From: Nereocystis luetkeana
Lineage: Eukaryota > Sar > Phaeophyceae > Laminariales > Laminariaceae
Length of the DNA: 64,000 nt
Reading direction: 5' to 3'
NCBI GenBank assembly: GCA_031213475.1
Contig: JARUPZ010000010.1
Span: forward strand, 5,558,776-5,622,775
Both the position numbers and the translations under genes were made by a program. Positions 11,635-24,519 of the stretch are shown here, in pieces. The first letter of the stretch is position 1. Every line of letters begins with the position of its first letter. The notes beneath the pieces were generated by a model. The model was given only the letters and a program-made list of their open reading frames with translations. It was not told where the DNA came from and did no database searches.

Positions 11635-11830
11635 TTACCTGGGTTCAAGTATTGGCATCGTCTTGGTAGTACTTGGGAGGCGTATCTTAGATGGAAACCC
11701 AGGGGTTTTCCCAGCGAGGCACGAGCTTGCCTCTCAGTCTCCGCGTGCACGAAATGAATAAAGCTGCTCTTCTTCTATCTCTAAGCAAACAACACACGTG
11801 AGTACCAACGACTACGGACTTAATAGTCAA
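11635..11830 (+). repeat. Dispersed repeat, forward copy (possible solo LTR)
   Basis: Contains TTGGTAGTACTTGGGAGGCG, CCCAGGGGTTTTCCCAGCGAGG, an AATAAAG and then CACACGTGAGTACCAACG. The polyadenylation-like signal near one end hints at an LTR, but no TG...CA bounds or coding region were found. Confidence 0.45.
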
Positions 11831-11985
11831 ACCTGTCCAGGGATACAGAGTGTCCCGACCTTGATCATATCAAGTGGCGTCTAAACAGCACACGTGAGTA
11901 CCAACGCTACGGACTTGATAGGTAAACCTGTCCAGATACATAGTGCCCCGACCTTGATCATAACATTCACGGGTATTTTCTAAAC
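11785..11985. repeat. ~95 bp tandem duplication
   Basis: CACACGTGAGTACCAACG through CCGACCTTGATCATA occurs twice (about 11793 and 11889) with a few differences. Confidence 0.75.
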
Positions 11986-12243
11986 TTTTCCCTACATGTT
12001 CAAAAGTGGGCATACCGTCTCCTACACACGATATACATTTGTTACGCACCACCAGATCAAGTCATGAACTGATCAGCTTCACCAACCTATACCGATATGC
12101 TTTGTTTATATTATGTTACTACAGTATACACGACCGTTTTTTTGTATTTTCTGTTGACATACTCATGGAGTCTTTTCCGATTTATTTATTGATCAAACTT
12201 AGCTCGGCCAGGGGAACGCTATTGTAAATTTGATTAGCTTCTC

Positions 12244-12505
12244 CCCAGACTCCACCGAGGGTGTTGAACCACCATGAACATGCCACATAAAGGCTGATGA
12301 ACTCCCAAATTCCAAAGTGAATTAAAAATAATCACACGAAAAATTCCCAAAAGACTTTTCACTCAAATTGTTTTTTTCTACTTTGCCTTGGGAATGCCTG
12401 CTTGGTGATTCACTCTTCGGCCAATCAATCAGATGCAACTTAAGTGAGAAAAAAATCAATTCAAATTGAAAAAAAAAGCTCGATAAGATGGGCCCTAAGG
12501 TGGTC
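12244..12505 (+). repeat. Dispersed ~260 bp repeat, copy 1
   Basis: Shares ACTCCACCGAGGGTGTTGAA, CATGAACATGCCACAT, GACTTTTCACTCAAATTG and TGATTCACTCTTCGGCCAAT with 45307-45545, same orientation. AT-rich, no coding. Confidence 0.75.
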
Positions 12506-12509
12506 CGCG

Positions 12510-13207
12510 TTCGTGATATTTTGCTTGCAAGTTGTCTACAACAGTGAATGGTACCTGGCAGTTCTTTGGACATTTGCTCCGTGTCTTACTTATAATGTTG
12601 GAATATGGGAGAACCCAATAAATAGATGGTACTTGAGTTTTTTTTTATGTCTATCATATCTAGACGTAGCTGGTGAGAGACGCAGGGATGTCGATGCTGG
12701 GTAGGGCGCACGCTGCTTGCAGATCACGATCTTCTTATTGCTGCTCCTCAAGTGGGTCTAGGGGGGGAGAGAGAGCTCGCGTGGGCGAGGGTGGACTTCG
12801 CCGGCAACACAACTCAGCCCAGATGTTACACCAAAACTAACCTGTATGCCGGTACGATTCTACCGGGACGTTCCCATAAAGGATATCCCCAAGCTACAAC
12901 AGAATGTTCTGCTCACAAGTGGGTTTCTAGATGGGTTTTACTGCATGTTCCCAAGGCGGCTACGTGTAACCATGTAAGATTCGCATACGGGTATATTCCC
13001 AAAGCGCTACGTGCAACCATGTAAGATTCGCATACGGGTATGCACGTTGCTATACGTTGGGTGTGCTACTCCATCACATTAGCCCACCCTGAATAGTTGT
13101 AGGTGCAGACCCCACGACGATAAAATGATAATGCCCATATCATCCCAAAATCGGGAAGAGAGATCGAAAATGCGGCTATTCAACAAAAATTATGTGATAG
13201 ATCTACA
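12510..13207. other. Unassigned interval left of old copia element
   Basis: Apart from the 54 bp duplication, no gene or repeat family recognised. Confidence 0.35.
12948..13040. repeat. ~54 bp tandem duplication
   Basis: ACCATGTAAGATTCGCATAC occurs at about 12969 and 13015 in a two-copy direct repeat. Confidence 0.75.
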
Positions 13208-13949
13208 CTATTAATGATTGGTGTGAAGTAGCGTGTATCAGCTAGAAGCTGGTGTACGCTTAGTCTCGCCTGCCGAGGACACAGAACTGATCGAGGTGCA
13301 AACGCTTGAGTTGCTGTCAGGCAGACTCGCGTAAAAAATTCGCAAAGAAGAGAAGAACGGCGAAGATGGTGTGGTGACCCCAAGCCACAGTGTTGATTGA
13401 TATCCTCAGCTGGACGCTGATGGTGAGCAAAAGTAGAGTAAACAAGTGCGCGTGCAAATGCTCGTGTTCTACTCCTAATGTTGATGATCTCCAACAGATA
13501 AATACACCTCCAATGACGACGTTCGTCAGGTGATGACCCACCCGTAACCGATTTTTTTACGGCCTACGACGACGTTCGTCAGGTAATGACACACCTGTAA
13601 TCGATATTTTACGGATTCCTTATTTTATACGGTAATTAAATGTCTACTGTACCGAATCGAATAATCGAACCACATACGACAGTCTACCCAGTATTCTGCA
13701 TAGTATGTGTTAGTTGGCGTAGTGCCGTTCCGTACATACGTGGATCCTCAGCAACTAAACCACGTACGACACAGTAGTAAGCACCAGGTACGCTAATGTA
13801 CGTGGTGCCCTGCACAACCTAATGGTTTTGCGATGAGCGTTTTATTAGTCGCTATCGGATCTCTCGAGGATCCTACTCTTGAACCATGTGCTACCAGATT
13901 ATTCCGTGTTATCCAGTGACGACAAAATGATAGCTACTGGCAAGTAACA
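13208..13949 (-). repeat. 3' LTR of old copia element
   Basis: Left-hand copy of the direct repeat. On the minus strand it begins TGTTACTTGCCAGTAGC, a canonical TG start, and ends CCAATCATTAATAG. Alignable with the other copy over its full length. Confidence 0.75.
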
Positions 13950-15455
13950 TGTCTAATACGACCTCTGGTTACGATAACTCGTTTCATGCTGGTAGTCCCA
14001 GACAAGCAAAACAAAATATACTATGATGTTTCACTATGCGTACTGTACCTCAGTTCACGCAGAAAACTACTTGTTGTAGAGATCTATTCCACAATGCGTA
14101 CGAGTACACAACAGTAGTTTTAATAGTGGAAGACAGCTGCTGCTGTATTTAAACAAACTACAACCCACAGACTGAAAAACTGGTAGCTGTACCTACATTA
14201 GAATTGCGTAAATATATACCAGATGATATACGCGTTATCGAGTACCGACTATGATGGCTACTGACAAGTATCACCTCCTCCCGTTAAGCATGCGCTTTCT
14301 TACTTTGCGTTACATGCTAAAACTTCTTAAAAAAAGAAACACATGCAACATCAAGCAGTGATGTTATTGGGAACAAACACTAGGACGTAATGTACCTACA
14401 TGAGTTCCAAGGACAATCAGTTGTAAATGATGTACCTATCGCATGAAATCCAAGGAGTGAATTCAACGCATACAGGAAAAAAAAAATAGCCGGACATAAA
14501 ATCGTTATGTTCTACTGTAGTACCTGCTTGTATGAGATGGGTGCGTACCTAAACTATTATTGCTACAGGAGTACCCGGTAGCCCTGTGTTATGCAGCAGC
14601 AACTAGATGATATTGAGTACACATATTATGCAAGCTCAGCTATCACAGTCGACAATACTACAATCATCCAACGTGCACTACATTCCAGTCAGTTGAACGA
14701 CAAAGGAATAATAATACCAAGGATTTTCCACCATTCAAAATTTCCAACCATAAAAATTGACCAAAGGGAAAACTGCGGGCACGAAATCCCTTTCTCTCTA
14801 GTAGTCTAAAACAGGGAATCTGTTCCTCATTCCGCAACAAGAATAGGAGTGAACAAAGTATTAACGTTCTTGCCGCCCACAGAACAAACAAAGGAACATA
14901 TTTTGACACTACCAGCTTAAAGCTGTTACAAGGCATACTGTTATCTGAGAGATACCCCCCTCGTATATGGTAGTCTCCCGTTTAGACTCATCCAGGTGGC
15001 GGGTTCTCCTATTAATACCATACATTCTAAACGTCCGGAGATGACGCAATCAAATTTGCTTTTCAACCACGCCATCGAAACTGTTGATTCGATTTGGTTG
15101 CAAGACATCCTTACTTGGTACTGACTGCGAAATAACGTAATCTTGCCCAACACCGGCCATTGCACTGCACTGTAGGGAAGATGGACGGGATACGCTACCA
15201 ATGAACGCAAGAACAAAACTCCAGTGATCAGCTCGTTGACCAAGGAATTTAATTTCTATCCGCCCCATACAAATTGAGCATACGATATTCTACAGCTTGG
15301 GTAAGGAAGATAATGCAGTTCACGCTTCCAGTGGCTTGACCTTGTCGGTGTTTACGCCGGTGGTCGTCCGATGCGCTTGGTCCGTTACCCTTTGCTTAGG
15401 ACTTGAGGCTCAACTTCTTTTGTTGACTTTGGAGCGGTCGGTGTTTTCCTTTCAC
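13950..15455. other. Unassigned interval in old copia element
   Basis: Lies where RT and RNase H would be expected, but no motif of either is recognisable on the minus strand. Short reading frames only. Either replaced by unrelated sequence or decayed beyond recognition. Confidence 0.4.
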
Positions 15456-18400
15456 TCAAAACTGATTGTCGTCTCCACCTCCACTGTTAAGTAAGCAGTC
15501 AGGGTTTGCTTCTTGGTCCCAATTGTTGATGGGCTCTCCGTCCAGCAAGAAGAGGAAGCCTAAAGTTGGCTTGCGGGTGTACACGAAGGCCGTAGTAGCC
15601 AGTGGATTTCGGTCGTCCTGTGTCGATGCCGCAGATTCCGTCCCAGGGTTTGCCAGTGGCTGTCCTTCCGCTATCGTAGTGTATGGACCTCCTTTAGCTG
15701 TCGGGTTGGTTTCTGTGCGTTCTGTCCTGGGCTCGGCTCGTGTGGATGCGCGACTAAAACACAGCTCTCGAACAGCTGACACGACCCCCGATGAAATTTT
15801 TCCACCTGCGGGGATGACGCAGGCTCCTCTGGTAGATATGATGTTTCCTGGAGCAGGAATGTATCCGAGTTCTCTTGGAGCATACCCCTCATCCTCGCTC
15901 GAAGATGCTCCAGCTCCTTCTCCGATGAATCTAAACCCGAAAAATCCAGCATGGAGGTGAGATCGAAGACATAATCTTCGTAGTCCTCGTTGATTACCAC
16001 GGGCGGCATGGAGTATGGTGGTGTCTCCAGGTAGGTGACATTTCTGCTTTCCACAACAGTCCCTTTTTCGGGCTTGTAGATGCGGTAAGCTCTGCTGCCT
16101 TGGCTGAACCCGAAGAGTTTTCCTTCCCATGCTTGATCGCCGAGCTTCGTTGTGTAGGTCTCGATATGCACAAATGCCCTGGATTCGATAGCCCGCAAGC
16201 CCGACAGATCTGCGTATTTGCCATGCATCTTCAAGAAGGGTGTCTCTCCCCCCAATCAATGCCGAATGTGGTGACCTGTTGCACAGGTGGACTGCTATAA
16301 AAAATAGCTCACCCCACATGGTGCGGGGGATGTTGCCGTCCTTAAAAAGGCACCTTGTCATTGTCGCAAGTGTCCTTCAATCGCGCTCGGATACGCCGTT
16401 TTGTTGAGGCGTTGCTGTGGCGGTGTATTCCACGGTAAGGCCGGAGTTGACGCAGAGCTCCTTAAACTTTTTGGAAGTGTACTGCCCTCCCTAGTCGCAT
16501 TTCAATGGCTGAATGCGTAGCCCCAGTGGAACAGCCCCCGTTTTGTTGTAGAGGTGGAGCGAGCAGGCGGCCTCGGTCTTGGACTTGAGAAGGAAGATTT
16601 CCTTTACGCGAGAGTAGCCATCAGTAAGGTTGCTCACGTACTTGTATCCTCCCCTTGCTGCTGGTGTGACGGGTCCCAAAAGGTCCGTGTAAACCAGTTC
16701 CATTGGTCCATTAGTCTTGTGATTGTTATTTTTCGGGTGCGCCTTTTGCGTGCTCTTGCATACTTCGCAGATGTCGCCGCCTGACACAGCGCCGGTGTAG
16801 TCGATACCGTTGCCGTCCACCTTCCGAAGAAGCTCCATATTGCTGGGGTTCATGTGTCCCAATCGTCTGTACCAAATACCGGCGTTTAGAGTTGCTGTCG
16901 GAGCCATCGAGGGTGTTTATCGCGTCTTGGGTTTTCCATAGGTTACGCCGTCCAGGGCACGCAGTGACACTTCCAAAGAGCGCATGCCCGCGTCTTTCTG
17001 GTGTAAATTTCAAAAGGAGAGAGGTCGTGGTATCGAGCTGGAGGCGGGGGTTTCCCGTCTCGAGGATGGTGCTCACCCCTGACTTCATTGCCCTTGCGGA
17101 GGAGAAGAGGTGGCATCCCATTCCGGGAATGATCAGTACGAAGATTCGAACTGGGATAGGCTGACCTGAATGGTTAATGATGTGTCCGCGGATGGTGCCT
17201 GTTGCCGTCGTGAACACCTTCTTGTTACCGGCGGTTTCAATGGGCTTCGGCTTGTCCAGCTTCTCGTACTCTGTCATGCATTGCCGCAGCCCTGGGATCA
17301 ACTCGTCGTCCACAAAGTGATCCGATGCGCCACCATCCACTAGCATGGTGAACCTGTCCGAGTTGGACGCTGAGATTCCGCCGCCATTTCCCGTTGCTAG
17401 TCCCGAGATGGCGAATCCTTGACCAAAATCATCGTCGAAGTTTCAAGATGATTCCTTCTCGTCGTGGGCTGGAGAGGATCCTGTACCTCATACAGCAGAA
17501 GCGAGGTGAGCCCCCGATTGCTCCGGGCGAGTGACACCCTGTTCATAGCACCCCGCATCGCTGTGCGAAGTGGTCTTGTGGACGGAGCGCCACTTCGGTC
17601 CAGCGGCTCCTTTGGTTGCTGTATTTCCCCCGAAATGTTTGTTGTCGTGGGCTCCATTGGATTTGTTGGCTTCATCCTGCTTCTTCCAGCAGGTGCGAGC
17701 GTGGTGCTCTTCCTTTCCACAGTAGCTGCAGATGGATGTCTCCGCCGACATGGCGACACCTCGACCAGCAATTTTTCCCTTCGCTCGGCTGTTGCGAGAA
17801 ATATTGTCAAGGTAGAATTGTCGCATCGTACGTTGCATCTGTTCGATGTCGAAGGTAGGATCACGATACATCATTTGTTTGATGTCCTTGTAGTCAGATA
17901 TTAAGCCTTGAACGCAGATGTTCTTTAATCTCCGGTCGGTAATGGGCCCGCCCATCCTGGCTAGCTCGGTGCGGGCGAGTGTTTTTTCCATAAAAAAATC
18001 GTCGGGGTCCTGGTTGTGTGTCATGGCGGTGTTGACCAGTTTGTCCATGGCTGCGGGGACGACCTCATCAGTAACCTTGTCGTACTTCTGTACAAGCTCC
18101 TCCAGAGCGTGTTGTTCGTTGCCGCTCATTCCGTCAGGGTGCTCACGCTTCAGTACGAGAATAGCTGCTGGTTTCTCTGTTAGCAAGAACAGAATGGCGT
18201 ATAAGTCTTCGTTCGCTCTGTCAAAGGACGCTGTGCTCTGCTGGAGGGTGTCCTGAGCTTGTTGCGCCCCACCTAGTGCAGGAGAGATTCCCGTGGCTGG
18301 CGATTCTTCGGTTGGTCGGGTCCGTCCTTTAATCAAGCTTGCAATATCTCGTCGTGTAACGCCGAGGACCACAGCAAGTTTTTTGTGCCAATCTCGAAAG

Positions 18401-18477
18401 AGGGTGGGGTTCCGTCCTTCAAACTTCTTTAGCCCCTCGATAGTATTGGTGAGGTTGTTGCTGCTGGTGTCGTCCAA
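15456..18477 (-). pseudogene. Ty1/copia gag, protease and integrase remnants
   Basis: Gag remnant at roughly 17.5-18.5 kb begins MDDTSSNNLTNTIEGLKKF and carries a CCHC knuckle (CSYCGKEEHHARTC). A protease-like VDGGASDHFVDD lies near 17.3 kb. The integrase zinc-binding segment (RRLGHMNPSNMELLRK, then CEVCKSTQKAHPK) and the core start (ELVYTDLLGPV) lie near 16.5-16.9 kb, and a distal integrase part (NIPRTMWGELFFIAVHLCNR) near 16.3 kb. The plus-strand reading frame over 15466-15960 is an antisense shadow. Heavily broken. Confidence 0.85.
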
Positions 18478-19220
18478 GCTGCAATAACAAGCTTCTACTC
18501 GTGTGAATAGCCTACTGCTGTAGGCGTAGAATCGTTGGTGTAGATGATGATATCAGAGAACAAAAAGCTACCCGATAGAAATTCAACCGTTGCTTTGGGG
18601 TCCTTGGTAAAGTAACCGTCCCCTAGAAGCACGTAGGAAGTCAGAGCTTCTTTGAACAGACAGCAATGCTGCAGGGAGTTGCTTCCACTCAGCTGTTGCT
18701 CGGACTCTTTCGAGGCTTACTATCCTCGGTGTGGACTACGCCAGGCAGGGCCCCTAATCTTACAACAGTACTGGGATTGTCTGTGGGGTTGCTTTTTAAC
18801 AGCGTACAGCAGTTGGTACTCGACGTTTGGTCAAGGTTTTGTGGTCCACGTCTTCACAGAACAGATGACGCAGCAGTAGCCGGATGAAGTGATCCAACTA
18901 GCCTTTACTCAGTGGTGATTATCTCTGGGTACCGCTATCGCAGCTACAACAAATAACGTTGTAGGGTAAGATCCTCTGGGATGCACGCGCTCACGTAGTT
19001 TTCAACGAACGAGAAGTACTCGTAGGCCGGTAGTCCTTTGATGATAGAAGTACTCGCCGTCAAAAGCTCCTCAAAGCAGCAGCAGACGTTTTTGTGATCT
19101 TGAAATCTCCGCCCCGCTGAAGCCAGAAGAAACTGAAGCTCTAGGGGTATCGTGGTCGTAGCCCCGCTGAAGTACCCCGTGGCTGATGGTTGCGTTTGCA
19201 CGCGTTTCGAGGCTCATAAC
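18478..19220 (-). other. Leader between 5' LTR and gag of old copia element
   Basis: About 740 bp, long for a copia leader. It contains an unassigned minus-strand reading frame (18944-19201, 85 residues) with no recognised family. It may be untranslated leader or a separate insertion. Confidence 0.35.
19206..19220 (-). promoter_or_regulatory. Putative half-tRNA primer-binding site (initiator Met)
   Basis: The minus strand immediately inside the 5' LTR reads GTTATGAGCCTCGAA. Its complement contains GGCTCATAAC, the anticodon loop and stem of eukaryotic initiator tRNA-Met. Drosophila copia is known to prime from a fragment of that tRNA cut in the anticodon loop; use of the same primer here is inferred. 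Confidence 0.65.
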
Positions 19221-19953
19221 CTATTAACGATTGGTGTGAAGGAGCATGTATCAGCTAGAAGGTGGTGTACGCTTAGTCTCGCTTGCCGAGGACCAGTCAA
19301 GACACAGAACTGATCGAGGTGCAAACGCTTGAGTTGCTGTCAGGCAGACTCGCGTGAATGCTTCGCAAAGAAGAGAATAACGACGAAGATGGTGTGGTGA
19401 CCCCAAGCCACAGTGTTGATTGATTTGCTCAGCTGGAAGCTGATGGTGAGCAAAAGTAGAGTGAACAAGTGCGCGTGCAAACACTCCTGTTCTACTTCCA
19501 ATCTTGATTATGTCCAACAGATAAATATACCTCCTACGACGACGTTCGTCAGGTGGTGACACACCCGTAACCGATCCTTTACGGCCTACGACGACGTTCG
19601 TCAGGTAATGACACACCCGTAATCGATATTTTACGGATTCCTTATACGGTAATATCTACTGTACCAAACCGAATAATCGAACCACATACGACAGTCTACC
19701 CAGTATTCTGCATAGTATGTGTTAGTTGGTGTAGTGCCGTTTCATACGTGGATCCTCTGCAACTAAGCCACTTACGACACAGTAGGCACCAAGAACGCCA
19801 ATGTACGTGGTGCCCTGTATAACCTAATGGTTTTGCGATGAACATCTTATTGGTCACTATTGGATCTCGCGAGGATCCTACTCTTGAACCATGTACTACC
19901 ATATTATTCCGTGTTATCCAAGCACGACAAAATGATAGCTACTGGCAAGCAAC
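19221..19953 (-). repeat. 5' LTR of old copia element
   Basis: Right-hand copy of the direct repeat. It starts on the plus strand at CTATTAACGATTGG and ends near GGCAAGCAAC. On the minus strand it begins close to TTGCTTGCCAGTAGC. Confidence 0.75.
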
Positions 19954-20704
19954 TCTCTTATATACTCCACACCTTTTAGTGAGGCTTCGACGCCTCACTC
20001 GAGAAACAAGCGACTTTCCTGAAGGAAAATAAACAAAACGCACGAAACCAGACAAGGCGCAAGGGCTCAAAGGAAAACGATGGCGGAAGACGACACGTTA
20101 GCGGGAAGTACGTCGCAAAGCTTGAAAGATAAATAAAACGGAGGTCTACAACGTGGGGTCTCGAGGTTGACGAGAACGTGGAGCAATTAGACCAAGACGT
20201 GGAACCCGGAACGACCACCAGCTGGTAAACACACTAGCACAAGTTGGAGTGCGACGGGGTGTTTCTTCCGGAAAGAAAGGCGTACGCGAAAAAAAACGAG
20301 GGCATTAGGGAAATCCTCATATATATGCTGCAAAGCAAGCAGAAAAATGTAAGTCGTAGCAAGGCTAGTCGTGGCGAACACAGGTACGCCAATAAAGTGG
20401 GGCCAAGAGAAACGCCCGCCGAACTGCAACAGAAGCAGGGAATCTAAGGCTAGTCTCGTACGCCGGAAACAAAATAGGAAGTAGAGAGTACTTGTCCAAC
20501 ATGTACGCAGGATAAGGAAAGCTGAAAAAGCAGAAAAAGAAGTAGGCAAAACCCACTGTAAGCATACTGTAGCGGCACGCTGCGGCGGCCTTCACGAAAA
20601 GCGAGGCCTGTGGGAACGGTGACGGAAAATTGACGAAAGAACGCAAACGCTTCCGGAAGTACAATACCACGACTTTGTGGTGGTAGGTTTAGCAGAAAGT
20701 AGAA
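19954..20704. other. Unassigned AT/GC-mixed interval
   Basis: Minus-strand frames of 80-120 residues look hydrophobic (FFCFRR, LFCFRRTRL) but resemble no known protein and overlap each other. Confidence 0.3.
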
Positions 20705-21060
20705 AGTAGAATCTTGTGAAGGTATTACCTACTGAGCTATCGGGGATTGATTACCCAGCCCAGGGTAGTCCTTATAACACTCTTCCCCCCTCTGAACGAC
20801 GAAATCTTGGGGCGTGGGTACCGTAAACGGCCGTATGCTATCCTATCCACTTCGTTTCAATCCCTGGGAAACCAGGTGGGGGTGTTTTCAGGGACGTACG
20901 CACAAGCGTTTCTATCAAAGAAACTGTCGAAATAAGATTCGAACCCGTATTCTGCCGACGACGCCAAATGTGAAGGTATTACCTACTGAGCTAGACTGAG
21001 CTATAGTGGTAAAACGCCGATCGATTACCAAGCCCAGGGCAATCCTTACAACAATCACCA
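20705..21060 (-). repeat. Second tRNA-Val-like tandem repeat pair
   Basis: Same sequence family as the array at 1.9 kb: heads at about 20713 and 20975, spacing near 265 bp, and the same body (CTTATAACACTCTTCCCCCC). The second head retains GATTCGAACCCG. Flanked on both sides by degenerate copies of a CCACGAC...GTGGTAGG motif (20570-21400). Confidence 0.6.
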
Positions 21061-21478
21061 ATTATACCACAATTTTGTGATGGTAGGTTCAAGATGAAGA
21101 TATAATCGCAAACAACCCCCACGGTACGATACCACGACAGTTCGGCGCCCTTTGCTTGAAGAGGCAAGCGGAACCGGCAGTGGTAGAGTGAATATCCGAA
21201 GCCCATATTCCTGAAGGTACAATGCCAAGACAGCACTTTGGCGGCCTCCGCTAAGGAGGCAGGCGGAAATGGCAGTGGTTTATTGGGAGGAAGACGTTAA
21301 ACTACAGAAAATACACCGCCACGACCGTTCGGCTGCCTTCTCCATAAAAAATGAACGTAACTGCTGCGGTAGTATAACTGGTAGCAGCAGATTAAAAATA
21401 GCAGACTAAAACACGCACGAAAGTACAATAATACATTAATACAACTTTTTGAAGAAACAGCCCCTTCATACTTAAATA

Positions 21479-21596
21479 TTACGGGGGATCATAGTAAATA
21501 GGACCTACGGTACACACAAAAACCTACCAGGGTATATATTTACCTATTTTACTATTAAATAACAACAATGGTCTTATTTACTATGGTTCCCCGTCA
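21479..21596. mobile_element. TTACGGGG MITE, 118 bp diverged copy
   Basis: Starts TTACGGGGGATCATAG and ends CTATGGTTCCCCGTCA, with TA on both sides. The interior differs from the 105 bp copies. Confidence 0.75.
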
Positions 21597-21599
21597 TAG

Positions 21600-24350
21600 T
21601 TGAGTTTTTCATGTCTTATTAATACTACTTGAAAAAACCCTACCAATACTCGAGCGGTTGAAGTAATGTTTCGGTCCGCACCGTGGGAATCTGTCCTCAC
21701 CATGACTGCGTCAGGCAAGCCAATCCGTACCCTGTACACTGCACACGATCCACAAGGACCCCACACACCACACACGACCCCCCAGAAATCTTAGCAGCAG
21801 GAGCAGCCCAGCAGTAGCAATAACACAGCAGGAGGAGCAATGCAAGAGCTACAGTCAGCACTACAGCGGTGGACAGAAGAAGTACCGGAAGGGCTATCTT
21901 GCAATCGACCTCCAATGGTTATTAATTATTGCATGATGATGTCGCTCAAACTTTTGATTGAAACCCCTCTTCTTGTGTTAAAAATTCACATTTTCAAAAG
22001 TCGAAACATCATGTATGTATGTGGTTGTTTGCGAGATTGGGTTGAATTTTCGAATTTTCGTATCGCTTTTCCCTGCGGCCACAGGAGCGACCGAGCTACC
22101 GCCGATAACAGGGAGGGGGTTTTGTGGACGACGCCTGCGTGTGGTCGTAAACAATGCGATGTCGTATGGAGGCCGTGTGCCTTGTGATGGTGTTGGGTCT
22201 TCTCCAGAAAAGGGGGAAGCACAGCGAGATCAGGTATGGTTCGTCCTTTAGTAAAATATCGTCGAGACTTTCTCCGGCCAAGTCAGTGCTGAACCCACAG
22301 GGCCCGACAGGACGCTACCCTTACTTAGCTGCGAGCGGGTTCGAAACTCTTTCCAACGCGACCTCGTAGGTTTGAAGAAGTGTGGGATGCCCTCTGGAAG
22401 TCTCCGTGGCGATTGCTGGAGTGGGTGTTGCGTTATGTTTCTGAGGGAAGATTTTTTTCGGGTGTGCAATCCTACTTGGGAAATACGCAATATCTGCTGC
22501 TGCACTGCTGTATTCTACGCTTTTTTTCCATCTCGTTCTTTTCAACTGTCTGCCACATCTCCTGCGGGGCGTTTGTTTCTTATATTTTTCTTGTTTCCTT
22601 CTCTTTCGATTTGTCTTCGTTTTGGCTTTGTTTTTCTTTGATTTCTCTCGTTTCTCTATTTCGTTTTTGTGTGCCCGAAGACGGAAAATAAACAATTCAC
22701 TCTAGTTTCGGTACGAATTAATTGAATTGAAATTCAGGTCAGTTTATTTAAAATTGTTTTGGTCAGATTGCTACTATGAATCGAAAACTAAATAATGAAA
22801 GCAAGACCCTCGAAGATTATTTATTGTATTTATTTGAAATGAGGGTATCATGCGGGTCAATCCGTCAAACACACAAAAACACGGACAGCATGCAAAAACC
22901 CGGTCGAAAACAATCAAATTACGTGTCGAATTTATCGGGGTCAAACCACTTGTTTCATATATATGTCGTGCCTGTCGTATCCAGTATAATGAAATGGCAT
23001 TGCATTGTCCACTGCTGTGTTTGATCACTGGAGCTGTCGGACGCGTGCACGTGATACACGCGTGGTCTACACCATGATCGTTGAGGAAGAGCAAATAAAA
23101 TACTAGTTACAACACACACCAGGGGGATCAATACCCTTCTGTCAGAGATCCCACCACATAAACCACACACAGGAGGTAAGCCGCACCAAGATTGTCACCG
23201 GCTGCACCACTCACATATAGACAGGCAGTATCATTATCATCAAAGCCTGGGCCGTATCATTAACATCAGCGACTGCTCCCGGAGGAGCAGCTCCATCTCT
23301 CCATCCACGAGGCATACTAAATAATGCCCCGATACATAATACGAAACCCCACAACATATGAAACCCCCAATATCCGCAGACCCGTATCAAGCTACCGCAT
23401 ACCACAAACAGCCCCCCTATTCGGTGCTCGATACGATAGGTCTCGAATATCTTATCACCAATTGCCAGGTAAAACGGCAGCCCCTTCATCGTTGCCAAGG
23501 TAAAACGGCAATCCCAAAACACCCTTCAGAATCGCCAATGTAAAACGGCAATCCCGATCCCAAATCTCTCAATCTCGATTCCCGTAGAGACCTCCTAAAA
23601 TATATCAAGACAGTCTCTATGAGAAGGACAAAAATCCAACAAACGTACGTATGTTGGTAAAACCTTCAAACAAAATCAATAACACCGTCTTCACATAGAT
23701 ATCGTACCGCCCGATAGTATCGGCCCCCCTGTTTCGCACTCTGAAAGAGCAGAACAACAGAACGTCTCTGATGTAAGACATCTCAAATCGAACTATAATA
23801 GCCCCCCTGCTGATAGTAGGTGCTCACGCCGGGAGTATGCAAAAGTCAACAACAAACTGCATCTGAATTTAAAAGTACTATGGATACTAGTGATTATGGG
23901 TCCCCTGTACGTCGTGCATAACAACCAATAGCCAACGGGTACGGCACGATTCATCAAGACCATCGGCATACCCTATTATTGGCGTATTAACATTACTCAA
24001 CGCATGAGTACATCCCAATATTTTCTCCAATTCCCTAAAAATCACTCTTCTCCGTTCTCATCACCTAATACCCCAAAATATCCGAAATCAAGAAATAAAT
24101 GAAAGAACTCACCACAAATTCATCACAAAGTCAAGCCCAAAACGAAACATCTAAGCGGGCAACGATTTGATGAGAAAATCGGCATGCTGCTCTGCCGACC
24201 GTACGTGTTGATCTCAGACTCCCCGTTAAACACATGCCTTAGACATCTACATCCAGTAGAGGAAAGCGATGAACAGACATCCGCGGACAAAATCACTCGA
24301 CCAGAGACAAATCTCCGGTCAGTACCCTTGCGTGCATGGTCCGCGTCCAC
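21600..24350. other. Unassigned interval with simple repeats
   Basis: Holds short-frame sequence and pyrimidine-rich patches near 22520-22670. No gene recognised. The three-copy GCCAAGG repeat is at 23455. Confidence 0.35.
23455..23560. repeat. Three-copy GCCAAGGTAAAACGGCA repeat
   Basis: Copies near 23461, 23495 and 23532, spaced about 35 bp. The unit core is itself an imperfect inverted repeat (TGCC...GGCA). Confidence 0.75.
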
Positions 24351-24354
24351 TTAT

Positions 24355-24495
24355 GAGCTCACTCCAACTGCACTCCACTATCTGCGATAGAAAGTCTTCG
24401 TCGTGTTACCGAGTACAGCTACTATGACACTCCAACTGAACTCCACTATCTGCGATAGAAAGGCTTCGTCGTGTTACCGAGTACAGCTACCATGC
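24355..24495. repeat. ~67 bp tandem duplication
   Basis: TCCACTATCTGCGATAGAAA and GTCGTGTTACCGAGTACAGC occur twice in direct orientation. Confidence 0.8.
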
Positions 24496-24519
24496 CCCCC
24501 CTTCTCGGTAAACGATAAA

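Larger units (their letters stand above)
13208..19953 (-). mobile_element. Old broken Ty1/copia retrotransposon (minus strand)
   Basis: Direct repeats of 742 and 733 bp at 13208-13949 and 19221-19953 bracket minus-strand copia coding remnants. The gag is proximal to the right-hand repeat, so that is the 5' LTR. Parts recognised: gag with CCHC knuckle, protease and integrase. No RT or RNase H is recognisable in the 1.5 kb before the left LTR. The LTRs differ by several percent with indels, so it is much older than the copia element at 28.8 kb, and it is broken in many places. No target duplication is evident. Confidence 0.8.

Noticed and set aside
15466-15960. 164-residue plus-strand frame rich in Ser/Pro
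   Set aside because: It is the antisense of the copia integrase-distal remnants; no family resemblance of its own.
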